DNA of 64,000 nucleotides from Chitinophaga pinensis (GTDB lineage: Bacteria; Bacteroidota; Bacteroidia; Chitinophagales; Chitinophagaceae), in the NCBI GenBank assembly GCA_945876095.1, contig CAMCMP010000006.1, positions 62,001 through 126,000 on the forward strand, read 5' to 3'. The notes under the pieces were generated by a model that had not been told where the DNA came from, did not search any database, and was given only the letters and a program-made list of their open reading frames with translations. Positions 1-7,547 of the stretch are shown one piece after another. How positions within the stretch are numbered: position 1 is the first letter of the stretch; every line of letters begins with the position of its first letter. Both the position numbers and the translations under genes were made by a program.

Positions 1-4
1 GTGC

Positions 5-481
5 CTAATGAATCTTAAGTAGATCAACAATATCTTTCAGATAACGCTCGTCTGTTGCATCAAAAAAATCGAACACTTCACTGTCTACATCTAGCACTCC
101 TACTACTTCATGCGCACTAAAAACTGGAACTACTATTTCAGATTTTGATAAACTGCTGCAAGCAATATGGCCTGGAAATTTTTCAACATCTGGAACAATT
201 AAAGTTTTTGCTTGTTGCCATGCTGCGCCACAAACACCTCTTCCTTTTTTAATTCTTGTACATGCAACAGGTCCTTGGAAAGGACCTAGCACTAATTCAT
301 CATTTTGTACAAGATAAAATCCAACCCACCAACAATTGAATTGTTGTTTCAATGCAGCGGTTACATTGGCTAGATTGGCTATAAGATCTTGCTCCCCTTC
401 AATCAATGCAGCGATTTGTGGAATAAGTGACTGATACATCTCAATCTTGTTTCCAGTAGTTATGGTTAAATCATCAGACAT
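5..481 (-). CDS. msrC: Free methionine-(R)-sulfoxide reductase (GAF domain)
   Basis: Predicted cytoplasmic enzyme that reduces free methionine-R-sulfoxide, an oxidative-damage repair role. The 158 residues form one GAF domain, the usual size of the family. All three cysteines that separate the enzyme from ordinary GAF sensors are visible: Cys74 in GPVACTRI, Cys84 in RGVCGAA and Cys108 in HIACSS, the last followed by the conserved SEIVVP segment. The gene is complete, ending in TAG four bases inside the window edge. The upstream side carries a short minisatellite rather than an obvious promoter. A plain GAF sensor is the alternative, but the full cysteine set makes that unlikely. Confidence 0.9.
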   Translation of the reverse strand: MSDDLTITTGNKIEMYQSLIPQIAALIEGEQDLIANLANVTAALKQQFNCWWVGFYLVQNDELVLGPFQGPVACTRIKKGRGVCGAAWQQAKTLIVPDVEKFPGHIACSSLSKSEIVVPVFSAHEVVGVLDVDSEVFDFFDATDERYLKDIVDLLKIH

Positions 482-511
482 ATTCTAAATTAATTTCTAA
501 AAGTTTGTATT

Positions 512-552
512 GTGAATGGTCAATAGTGAATGGTCAATAGTGAATGGTCAAT
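512..552. repeat. 14-bp minisatellite, about three copies
   Basis: Three head-to-tail copies of GTGAATGGTCAATA, the third lacking its last base, lie between the msrC-like and dienelactone-hydrolase-like genes. A partial inverted copy (CACCATTCACC) lies near 609-619. Simple slippage-type repeat with no assigned role. Confidence 0.8.
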
Positions 553-630
553 GTTTATTTTTGAGTTCATAAAAAATTCGCCGTACAAATTTTCACAATT
601 CATGCTTTCACCATTCACCTTGCGCGCCTT

Positions 631-1434
631 CTAAAAAACTTTACCTAAAAACTCCTTCATATCATTCCAGGACTGCTTATCGGCAGCTTCGTTGTATTCA
701 ATGGGCATACTAAATTTTTTGCCTGTTGCAGTAGCGTCCGGATTTGAAAATGCATGGGTAGCCCCATCGTAACTATTAAAAGCATAAGCTACTTTTACTG
801 CATCAAGATTGTCCTTGAAATTTTTAATATCGCCATCGCTTACAAATTTATCTGCTCCGCCGTGACAAACTAAAATTTTTGCCTTGGTCACACCAGGGGC
901 AGCCGGTACTCCGGCTAAGCCACCATGAAAACTTACCACTCCCTTAAAATCCATACCTAATTTTGCAGCATTTAGTACCATGGAGCCTCCAAAACAATAG
1001 CCAATAGCTCCTAATTTATTTACATCCGTCTGAGCGTAAGAACTGATTTTTTTAATAGCTGCTTCAATCCTTGATTTACTTAGAGCAGGATCTTTGTAAA
1101 ATACCCCAGCGAAAGCCTGTGCCTCACCTGGATTGTTTGCAATCTTACCATCACCATACATATCTACAGCTATCGCAATGTATCCTAGCTCTGCCAACAT
1201 TCTTGCTCTCATTCTTACATACTCACTACATCCCCACCATTCAGGCACCACAATAATTGCTGGTCTTTTTCCTTTTTGTTTTTCATTGTAAGCTACATAT
1301 CCTTTTAAAACAGTAGCTCCATCAGAATAAGTAATTTCCTCTCCTTTTATTGAAGCAGCAGTATTCTGTGCATTTAGAGATATTACTGTTCCCATCAATA
1401 AAATTATTAAAGCTGATTGAAGATATTTTTTCAT
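631..1434 (-). CDS. Secreted dienelactone hydrolase family protein
   Basis: An alpha/beta hydrolase of the dienelactone hydrolase family with 267 residues. A hydrophobic N-terminal signal peptide of about 22 residues (ending near SLNAQ) predicts export to the periplasm. The family catalytic triad is visible: Cys147 in GYCFGG as nucleophile, Asp195 in HGGADKF and His227 in GATHAF. Glu65 in VPEWWG matches the conserved acidic residue near the active site. Substrate is unknown; members of this family cleave lactones or other esters and many have no link to chlorocatechol breakdown. The gene lies downstream of the M23 gene on the same strand, across 290 bases holding interleaved inverted repeats. 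Confidence 0.88.
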   Translation of the reverse strand: MKKYLQSALIILLMGTVISLNAQNTAASIKGEEITYSDGATVLKGYVAYNEKQKGKRPAIIVVPEWWGCSEYVRMRARMLAELGYIAIAVDMYGDGKIANNPGEAQAFAGVFYKDPALSKSRIEAAIKKISSYAQTDVNKLGAIGYCFGGSMVLNAAKLGMDFKGVVSFHGGLAGVPAAPGVTKAKILVCHGGADKFVSDGDIKNFKDNLDAVKVAYAFNSYDGATHAFSNPDATATGKKFSMPIEYNEAADKQSWNDMKEFLGKVF

Positions 1435-1621
1435 TGTCTCGTATTTAATTTGTTAAGAGTTATTATTTTAAATTTTTGGTTTTCGAGATTCTGCATTTTA
1501 AAAGCTAGAGTCATTGCTGTTTTAAAAATCTCATAAAGTATTTTCGAAGGCAAGAAATTAATTGCTCGTCAACCAAGTAAATATACTCATTCGAAAATAT
1601 AATATTGAAGCTAAGAACCAA

Positions 1622-1718
1622 AACTGAAAATTGAAAGTCGATTTCGATCTGCTAACGATAGCAGAAAACAACCGATAATATATTTTCAGTTCTGCATTTA
1701 AAATATTATCGTTAGCAG
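1622..1718. repeat. Interleaved inverted repeats between two minus-strand genes
   Basis: Three perfect inverted-repeat pairs overlap here. AACTGAAAAT (1622-1631) pairs with 1682-1691. CTGCTAACGATA (1649-1660) pairs with 1707-1718. CGATAATAT (1673-1681) pairs with 1703-1711. The first two pairs interleave, so they cannot both form simple hairpins. This resembles competing RNA structures in the leader of the dienelactone-hydrolase-like gene or the tail of the M23 gene. Function is inferred only. Confidence 0.55.
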
Positions 1719-1724
1719 TTATTC

Positions 1725-2693
1725 TCAATTACTTTTAATTTTATCTTTTCGGATAGGTGAATAATCTGTTGCAGGTTGTCCATTTACAAGAAGTCTATCA
1801 AAATAACATTTAACACCTGTTGCGATATTCATGTTTTCTACGTTTTGAATATGGAAATGCAAATGTGGTTCAGATGAGTTTCCCGAGTTACCACATAGTC
1901 CTAAAAGCTCGCCCTGTGTTACTTTTTGTCCTTCTTCTACTTTAATTGAATACTGTTTAAAATGAGCAAAAAATAAATATTCATTTTTTGCAGTCTTGAT
2001 AATTACAGAGTTTCCTGGATTATAATATGGATTTAAATCTCCCGGTATATTGTCTTTTACGCCGTCTACAACTAACACAACTTCTCCGTCACAAGGGGCA
2101 AAAAGTTCTTTGCCAAAAGCAAAGTAGTCTTCATTCGTCTCTCCGCTTGTTTTATATGTAATTCCCTTGCGGTTTTTAATTAAAAAATCAAAAGCATTTT
2201 TTTGCGCTACACTTTCAACATGATAATTTAACTCTTCTGTATCACCACCCCACATAACGCTCCATTCTCCTTTGAATGGTAAAATAAGTTTTGTTAAATT
2301 GCGATCCATCTTGGGTAGATTGTCATCTTTAAATGGTATCACAAATAATCCAGTAATTTTAGAATTTTTGTCAATCGAAATATTTACTGCAAACAAGGCT
2401 CTTTCAAAATTTGTCTTGTAGGAAGCATAGTTTCCCTTCACGTATTTTACGAATTGCCGTTTAACAATTTGGCCTGCTTCTGATTTTAAGCGTTTTAAAA
2501 AGGCTTGGGTTTTATCAATTGGTAAAACATCTTGCATCTCAGTTCCAAACATTGAAAAAATTGCTTCATAGTTGCCAGCGTTATATTTTTTTTCAAAATT
2601 GTCTGCTATAGCTTTGCTGTCTATTTTTTCAGTTTGTCCAAATGTGTTCGCTGAAAAGAAAGAAAATGCTAATATCAATAAAAAAAACTTCAT
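1725..2693 (-). CDS. Secreted M23 (LytM-type) peptidase family protein
   Basis: Predicted exported protein with a C-terminal M23/LytM beta domain and an N-terminal domain (about residues 20-120) resembling DUF3887-type modules. The start is placed at the ATG at 2693 because it begins directly with a signal peptide (MKFFLLILAFSFF, cleaved near NTFGQ). An in-frame ATG 39 bases upstream would put 13 polar residues before it. The M23 core is clear: the EPHLHFH motif near the end, the FFAHF segment and GLCGNSGNSS. The usual first zinc-ligand position reads NAFDF, so the N-terminal His of classical HxxxD is not evident. This occurs in some subfamilies but leaves peptidase activity uncertain. Confidence 0.8.
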   Translation of the reverse strand: MKFFLLILAFSFFSANTFGQTEKIDSKAIADNFEKKYNAGNYEAIFSMFGTEMQDVLPIDKTQAFLKRLKSEAGQIVKRQFVKYVKGNYASYKTNFERALFAVNISIDKNSKITGLFVIPFKDDNLPKMDRNLTKLILPFKGEWSVMWGGDTEELNYHVESVAQKNAFDFLIKNRKGITYKTSGETNEDYFAFGKELFAPCDGEVVLVVDGVKDNIPGDLNPYYNPGNSVIIKTAKNEYLFFAHFKQYSIKVEEGQKVTQGELLGLCGNSGNSSEPHLHFHIQNVENMNIATGVKCYFDRLLVNGQPATDYSPIRKDKIKSN

Positions 2694-2952
2694 ATGTATT
2701 GGTGGATTATTGTCTATTATATTTACTGCCAATTTTTGGATTGACTCTATAAAGACTGCTAATTTAAAAACTAAAATAATGAATTACTAAAACTTTTTTA
2801 GACAACAAACCTACACCAATTAGATGATACTGTTGACTATGAATAATTGTTTTTTATACTTAAATTAATTATTGAGAAAATGGTAATTGAGTTATAAAAA
2901 AAATAAATATTCATCGTTTATAAATTATTATCTATAAAAGGTTTGTAAAGAT

Positions 2953-2960
2953 TAAATTTG
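2953..2960 (+). promoter_or_regulatory. Candidate Bacteroidota -7 box for the GH3-like gene
   Basis: TAAATTTG matches the TAnnTTTG consensus and lies 22 bases before the GH3-like start codon. No convincing -33 TTG was found at the usual distance, so confidence is modest. Confidence 0.4.
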
Positions 2961-2982
2961 CTGTATAACTTTAAATCGCTGC

Positions 2983-4521
2983 ATGCCAATTTTTGAATTG
3001 AAACTTCCCAAAAGTATAGCAAGGGCCTTGAATCTCCCCGTGAGTGACCCTAGGCGTCAACAAATTAAAGTGCTCAAAAAATTAATTCGCAAGGCAAGGT
3101 TTACTCAATTTGGTCAGCTATATAAATTTGATGAAATTTTAATGGGTCGTCATCCGGGTAAAAAATTTCAGCAGCTAGTTCCTACTTACGATTACAGTAA
3201 AATATATTCCCAATGGTGGCATAAAGCAAAGGATGGTATTCCTGATGTTTGCTGGCCAGGAGTAATTCATTATTTTGCTCTTAGCAGTGGGACCAGCGAC
3301 GCATCCAGCAAATTTATTCCTATCACTAAAGATCTCATTCGAAGCAATACGATTACCAGTATCAAGCAACTTTTAAGTTTAACTAAATATGAAGATGTGC
3401 CACATAGTGCCATTGGAAAGGGTTGGTTATTATTAGGCGGAAGTACTCAATTGCAAAAAGGTCCTACGTATTTTGCGGGTGACTTGAGTGGAATTCAACA
3501 AAAGAATATTCCTTTTTGGTTTCAAGGGCTGGGTTTATATAAACCAGGTAAAAAAATTGCGAAAGAAAAAGACTGGGCTAAAAAATTAGATGAGATTGTT
3601 GAGAATGCGCCTAATTGGGATATTGGTTTCATATTGGGTGTACCTGCTTGGTTGCAATTGTGTATGGAAAAAATCATTGCCCGTTACAACCTCAATAATA
3701 TACATGAAATGTGGCCCAATCTTGCTTTCTACGTGCACGGTGGTGTAGCCATGGAGCCCTACAAAAAAGGGTTCGAGAAATTGATGGGCAAGCCAATCAC
3801 CTATATTGAAACTTACTTGGCTAGTGAAGGTTTTTTAGCGTATCAAAATAGGCAAGGGGCAATAGGAATGCATCTTGCATTGAACAATAATATTTTTTTT
3901 GAGTTTGTACCGTTTGATGAGATCAACTTTGATGTGGAAGGGAATATGGTGGAAAATCCTGAAGCATTTATGCTCCATGAGATCGAAGAGAATAAGGAGT
4001 ATTCAATTTTAATCAGCACCAATGGGGGTGCTTGGCGATATGCAATCGGTGATACTGTTCGACTGGTGAATAAGGAGGAAAATGAAATTATTATCACTGG
4101 TCGTACTAAACATTTCTTAAGTTTGGTAGGAGAGCATTTGAGTGTAGACAATATGAATAAAGCGATTGAAATGGTAAGTGAAGAGCTTAATATTTCAATC
4201 CCAGAATTTACTGTAGCGGGTGTACCGCATGGACAATTTTTTGCCCACCATTGGTATGTAGCTACTAATGACGAGGTGAACAATGAAACCTTAAGATTAA
4301 GAATAGACGACAAACTAAAGGAACTCAATGATGATTACGAAGTGGAAAGAAAACATGCTTTAAAAGATTTAATGGTGACTGTATTAACTGAAGATATATT
4401 TATGAATTTTATGCAATCCAAGGGCAAGGTGGGAGGCCAGCACAAATTTCCTAGGGTATTAAAAGGTAAGATGCTGGAGGACTGGAAATTGTTTTTAACT
4501 ACTACTTCTACAAAAGTGTAA
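2983..4521 (+). CDS. GH3-family acyl-adenylate/amido synthetase-like protein
   Basis: A 512-residue member of the GH3 (auxin-responsive promoter) family in the ANL adenylating superfamily. Plant members activate a carboxylate with ATP and conjugate it to an amino acid; bacterial substrates are mostly unknown. The three nucleotide-binding motifs are recognisable: SSGTSDASSK at residues 101-110, a YLASEG motif near 276-283, and WRYAIGDTVRL near 351-361. Length is close to bacterial homologues. It stands alone, with a candidate promoter just upstream and the 17-bp tandem array downstream. Function should be read as an acyl-activating enzyme of unknown substrate, not as evidence for auxin metabolism. 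Confidence 0.85.
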   Translation: MPIFELKLPKSIARALNLPVSDPRRQQIKVLKKLIRKARFTQFGQLYKFDEILMGRHPGKKFQQLVPTYDYSKIYSQWWHKAKDGIPDVCWPGVIHYFALSSGTSDASSKFIPITKDLIRSNTITSIKQLLSLTKYEDVPHSAIGKGWLLLGGSTQLQKGPTYFAGDLSGIQQKNIPFWFQGLGLYKPGKKIAKEKDWAKKLDEIVENAPNWDIGFILGVPAWLQLCMEKIIARYNLNNIHEMWPNLAFYVHGGVAMEPYKKGFEKLMGKPITYIETYLASEGFLAYQNRQGAIGMHLALNNNIFFEFVPFDEINFDVEGNMVENPEAFMLHEIEENKEYSILISTNGGAWRYAIGDTVRLVNKEENEIIITGRTKHFLSLVGEHLSVDNMNKAIEMVSEELNISIPEFTVAGVPHGQFFAHHWYVATNDEVNNETLRLRIDDKLKELNDDYEVERKHALKDLMVTVLTEDIFMNFMQSKGKVGGQHKFPRVLKGKMLEDWKLFLTTTSTKV

Positions 4522-4613
4522 TTTCCTAGAAAATATATAAGTAACTGAAAATTGCACAATGCTCCCAATCAAATTAATAAGAGATGGCAGTTTAAAAGGT
4601 TTTTAAGATCTCG

Positions 4614-4851
4614 GTGACTCACCGGAGGCGGTGACTCACCGGAGGCAGTGACTCACCGGAGGCGGTGACTCACCGGAGGCGGTGACTCACCGGTGGCAGT
4701 GACTCACCGGAGGCAGTGACTCACCGGTGGGGGTGACTCACCGGAGGCGGTGACTCACCGGTGGCAGTGACTCACCGGAGGCAGTGACTCACCGGTGGCA
4801 GTGACTCACCGGAGGCAGTGACTCACCGGAGGCGGTGACTCACCGGAGGTC
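4614..4851. repeat. 14-copy 17-bp GC-rich tandem repeat
   Basis: Fourteen contiguous copies of GTGACTCACCGGAGGCG with a strict 17-bp period. Variation is confined almost wholly to position 13 (A or T) and position 17 (G or A), except unit 7, which ends GG, and the last unit, which ends TC. Each unit contributes to an odd palindrome, GGTGA-C-TCACC. Units 9-12 alternate two variants, suggesting expansion by a two-unit step. The array is far more GC-rich than its surroundings and has no spacers, so it is not a CRISPR array. A perfect 12-bp palindrome, CGATAATTATCG, lies just after it at 4868-4879. Confidence 0.95.
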
Positions 4852-4970
4852 TCAATCGCATCCACTTCGATAATTATCGGGATGGTGATAATGGCCGCTA
4901 ACTTAAACCCTAGAAACGCTATATGCCAATATATGATGATACAAAAACACACAATTTGACAAACTAATTT

Positions 4971-5087
4971 ATGTTTAGACACAAAGGCAAGACAAGAACA
5001 TTAAAGCATAATTTAAGAATCTCTTCTTTGCTCTCTTTTGTGGCTGGTATTGTAAATGTTGCTGGTTATTTAAATCAAGTTTTCTAG
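4971..5087 (+). pseudogene. Truncated DUF1275 (YoaK-like) gene, N-terminal fragment
   Basis: An ATG-started reading frame of 38 residues, too short to stand out as an ORF. It begins MFRHKGKTRTLKHNLR and continues LLSFVAGIVNVAGYL, which I recognise as the N-terminus and first membrane segment of Bacteroidota DUF1275/YoaK-type membrane proteins. Full members have about 220-250 residues. Here the frame ends in TAG and no downstream frame continues the family, so it is probably a remnant. The identification rests on remembered family sequence. Confidence 0.55.
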
Positions 5088-5292
5088 TAAAAGTCCTGCC
5101 CTTGTTTTTAGAATGTAAATTGCTACGGGTTAGTTTCAAAAACGGAAAGCCAGTCGTTATTGATGAATAAATTGTAGCTTACCTTTTTAAATAACATATA
5201 ATAATTAATAATATGTGTGTCATGGAATCCAAAATCAAAAAGGGATATTCCAAAAAGACTTACATTTACAAGAAGAACTCAAAATTATATTC

Positions 5293-5478
5293 ATGTTAAA
5301 AAAATTCACCCTTACAGACACTTTACTTTTTGTTTCTGCATTTCTTTCTTTGATATATTCAGAGATACTATTTTTTAATGGAAATGCTAATCAAGCTATT
5401 TTTATTGGACTTTGGGTTCCAAGTATTTTAAGTTTTGGTATTTATTTGAAACTAATCAATAAAGAAAAGAATGATTGA
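5293..5478 (+). CDS. Small two-helix membrane protein
   Basis: A 61-residue protein starting at the ATG at 5293 (MLKKFTLTDTLLFV). An upstream ATG at 5215 in the same frame would add 26 polar residues and is less likely. Two hydrophobic helices (about residues 9-27 and 34-53) flank a short loop, followed by a charged tail, IKLxNKEKND-like in character. The segment FIGLWVPSILSFGIYLKL resembles a family of small Bacteroidota membrane proteins of unknown function. It overlaps the next tiny gene by 8 bases, suggesting translational coupling. Confidence 0.6.
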   Translation: MLKKFTLTDTLLFVSAFLSLIYSEILFFNGNANQAIFIGLWVPSILSFGIYLKLINKEKND

Positions 5479-5578
5479 TTTTATACCCTACTTCGCTGGG
5501 CTAATTACTTTGATATTTGGAGTTGCGTTTAGCTATGCCACAACAGATGGTTGGAATTTTAAATCCAAAAAAAAGTAA
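5471..5578 (+). CDS. 35-residue single-helix membrane peptide
   Basis: A very short frame reading MIDFIPYFAGLITLIFGVAF and then a polar, lysine-rich tail. It has one predicted membrane helix (residues 4-23) with a positively charged C-terminus. Its start lies inside the end of the preceding 61-residue gene, sharing ATGATTGA, the typical arrangement of a coupled pair. Function unknown; possibly a small subunit or regulator paired with the upstream protein. Real coding status is plausible but unproven. Confidence 0.45.
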   Translation: MIDFIPYFAGLITLIFGVAFSYATTDGWNFKSKKK

Positions 5579-5761
5579 AACGCTTTCAATTATCTTTTTT
5601 AATTTATTTCTCCCCTAACGGTGGGTTTAATTAGTCGGTCGTTCAATTCTTAAATGACCTTTTTTTTCTTCTAATTCCGCCCTGTCGCAAAGCTGCAAAA
5701 CCTTTGCATACATAGTTTGACGACAGTCCAAAAAAGATTAAACAAATAGAAAATATAATTA

Positions 5762-6526
5762 ATGTCAAAATGTTTTATACCATTAGTAATTTTCTTTGGA
5801 ACATCGAACGACATTTTATTTGGACAAAATTTACCTTCAATTCAACTAGACAGACCCGACCAAACAGAGTGTCCATTTATAACACCTAAAAACTATATTC
5901 AAATTGAAAAAGGGTTTGTCGTTGAGAATTTTAACAAAACACAAGAATCTTACAGTTATCCTTCTACGCTTTGGAAATATGGAGTAAATGAAAAGTTTGA
6001 ACTTAGATTACTTACAGAATTGGTTTCAGAAAAAACAAATGGAAATATAATTACGGGATTTGTGCCCATTACGATAGGATTTAAAACTTCACTTTTTGAA
6101 GAAAATGGGTTTATTCCAAAAACCTCATTGATTGGCCATATAAGGACTTCTAAAATTGGAAGCAAAGAATTCCATACAAAATATATTGCTCCTTCTTTTA
6201 GATTTACCATGCAACATACATTAACAAACAAAATGTCACTCGCTTATAATTTAGGAGCAGAGTGGAATGGCGAAAATTCTGAACATAATTATATCTATAC
6301 CTTTACAACTGGTTTTAGTTTGACAAAAAAAATTGGCTGGTATACTGAATTGTACGGATATCTACCTACCAATAATAATGCTGACCATAGATTTGATTGC
6401 GGTTTGACCTATTTAATTAATAACAACTTTATGGCTGATATTTCAGGTGGTTTGGCCCTGACAGAAAATTCTCACAAAAATTATATTTCTTTTGGATTGT
6501 CCTACAGATTTAAACCAATAAAATAA
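5762..6526 (+). CDS. Outer-membrane transporter-like protein (MetA-pathway/PF13557-like)
   Basis: A 254-residue exported protein with an N-terminal signal segment ending near DILFGQ. The mature start, LDRPDQTECPFITPKNYIQIE, is characteristic of the family named 'putative MetA-pathway of phenol degradation' and usually annotated simply as transporter. The rest alternates short amphipathic beta strands, ending in an aromatic strand (YISFGLSYRFK) as expected for an outer-membrane barrel. Substrate is unknown. The downstream neighbour is a truncated insertion sequence on the other strand, so no operon context helps. Confidence 0.7.
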   Translation: MSKCFIPLVIFFGTSNDILFGQNLPSIQLDRPDQTECPFITPKNYIQIEKGFVVENFNKTQESYSYPSTLWKYGVNEKFELRLLTELVSEKTNGNIITGFVPITIGFKTSLFEENGFIPKTSLIGHIRTSKIGSKEFHTKYIAPSFRFTMQHTLTNKMSLAYNLGAEWNGENSEHNYIYTFTTGFSLTKKIGWYTELYGYLPTNNNADHRFDCGLTYLINNNFMADISGGLALTENSHKNYISFGLSYRFKPIK

Positions 6527-6595
6527 ACAAACAAAGAACCGCTAAGAGAACTTTTAAGAAATTGGCGGTTCAATGTTTAAATAAAGTTTTTTTGT

Positions 6596-6655
6596 TTTAT
6601 AGTCAGCCTGCTTACTATAGCTAAGCTGCCAACATACAGCGGTAATGTTTATTCC
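6596..6655 (-). pseudogene. OrfB remnant of the IS3-type element
   Basis: In the -1 frame relative to orfA, the sequence at its stop codon reads NITAVCWQLSYSKQADYK, matching the usual OrfB opening pattern (short helix, then GYSKQAYYK-like). Similarity stops after about 18 residues, so almost all of the integrase domain is gone. Confidence 0.6.
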
Positions 6656-7047
6656 TTTTTCTGTTGCCAATTCTCGGACAACTTGGCTTCGATTTTTTTT
6701 ATGATATCAGTGTCGAGTTCTCGATTGGTTACTTCAATCAATTTCTCGTAAACTTTCACCTTTAGCTCAGACTCTTTCAGCTTAGCTTCAAGTTCCTTGA
6801 TACGTTGTTGAGGATATTTCATTGGGCGACCTTTTGATTTTCCTTTTTGATAATCAAATTTAACATATTTACGGCACCATAACAAAACAGTACTATTGCC
6901 GCCTAACCCATACTTAATTTGGATCTGATCCTTGTTTAAAAGCCCTTGTTCGTAGTCTCTTACTACTTCTTTTTTAAACGCCTCGCTGAACCTTTTTCGA
7001 GGCTGAACGCTTTTATGCGGATTGTTAACTGTTGCATACAATTTCAT
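6649..7047 (-). CDS. IS3-family transposase OrfA
   Basis: A 132-residue DNA-binding subunit of an IS3-type transposase. An N-terminal helix-turn-helix (about residues 18-65; KRFSEAFKKEVVRDYEQG opens it) is followed by a basic KGKSKGRPMKYP stretch and a C-terminal coiled coil (about 80-115) with leucine-type heptads. Such proteins bind the IS ends, and the active enzyme is normally an OrfAB fusion made by -1 frameshifting. Here a short A-run sits at the 3' end, and an orfB-like frame begins in the -1 phase but is cut off, so OrfA is orphaned. Confidence 0.85.
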   Translation of the reverse strand: MKLYATVNNPHKSVQPRKRFSEAFKKEVVRDYEQGLLNKDQIQIKYGLGGNSTVLLWCRKYVKFDYQKGKSKGRPMKYPQQRIKELEAKLKESELKVKVYEKLIEVTNRELDTDIIKKIEAKLSENWQQKKE

Positions 7048-7071
7048 TCTGTAGTCAACTTTTTTCAGGAC

Positions 7072-7547
7072 GAAGCAGTTTATTGAATAATGTATACAGT
7101 TGATTTTCTTAGTACCCTAAGTTGCCAGAAACTATTAGCGCTACTTTATTCATTTGTACTCCAGTGAAAAATAAGGACTTTATATTCTCGTTTGCTTCGC
7201 TTAATGTTTCTCATCGTTTCGTTAAGCTGCAAAGCCGTGTTAGAGAAGTCTTTTGATAAACTCTAATTTTTAACGTTATTTCTGTTTAATTTTTCAATCG
7301 TTCTATTTTAGTGATAGTTTGTAATTTTTTGCTCACACAACGATATGGCAAAGTCGGTTATGGTACTTTTTTTATAAGTACTAACAGACAATTGATAGGT
7401 GTTGTAAACATCAATAACATTGATGAGTAAATCAAAATCCTTTATTTTATTTTTCAGATTTAGGTCAACAATATTCTTAACTTAAAAATATTTGACTAAA
7501 AAAGTTTATTTCCATAATAAAGTTAAATTTGTAAAAAATTTATAAAA
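7072..7547. other. Intergenic region without recognised gene
   Basis: AT-rich sequence between the IS remnant and the TonB-dependent receptor. A TAAATTTG box at 7524-7531, 16 bases before the receptor start, is a possible -7 element, but no -33 TTG is correctly spaced. Nothing else was recognised. Confidence 0.5.

Larger units (their letters stand above)
6596..7071 (-). mobile_element. Truncated IS3-type insertion sequence
   Basis: A complete orfA and only the first codons of orfB remain. The likely left end lies at about 7050-7071, where minus-strand TCCTGAAAAAAGTTGAC resembles IS3-type termini and sits just before the orfA start. The element stops near 6596 inside orfB, with no right end before the neighbouring transporter gene. 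It therefore lacks its catalytic DDE domain and should be immobile. Confidence 0.65.

Noticed and set aside
4614..4851. Possible CRISPR array
   Set aside because: The repeats are contiguous at 17 bp with no spacers, so it is a plain tandem array.
5222..5299. A 25-residue lysine-rich frame just before the small membrane protein genes
   Set aside because: Too short and compositionally simple; no support beyond overlap with the next ATG.
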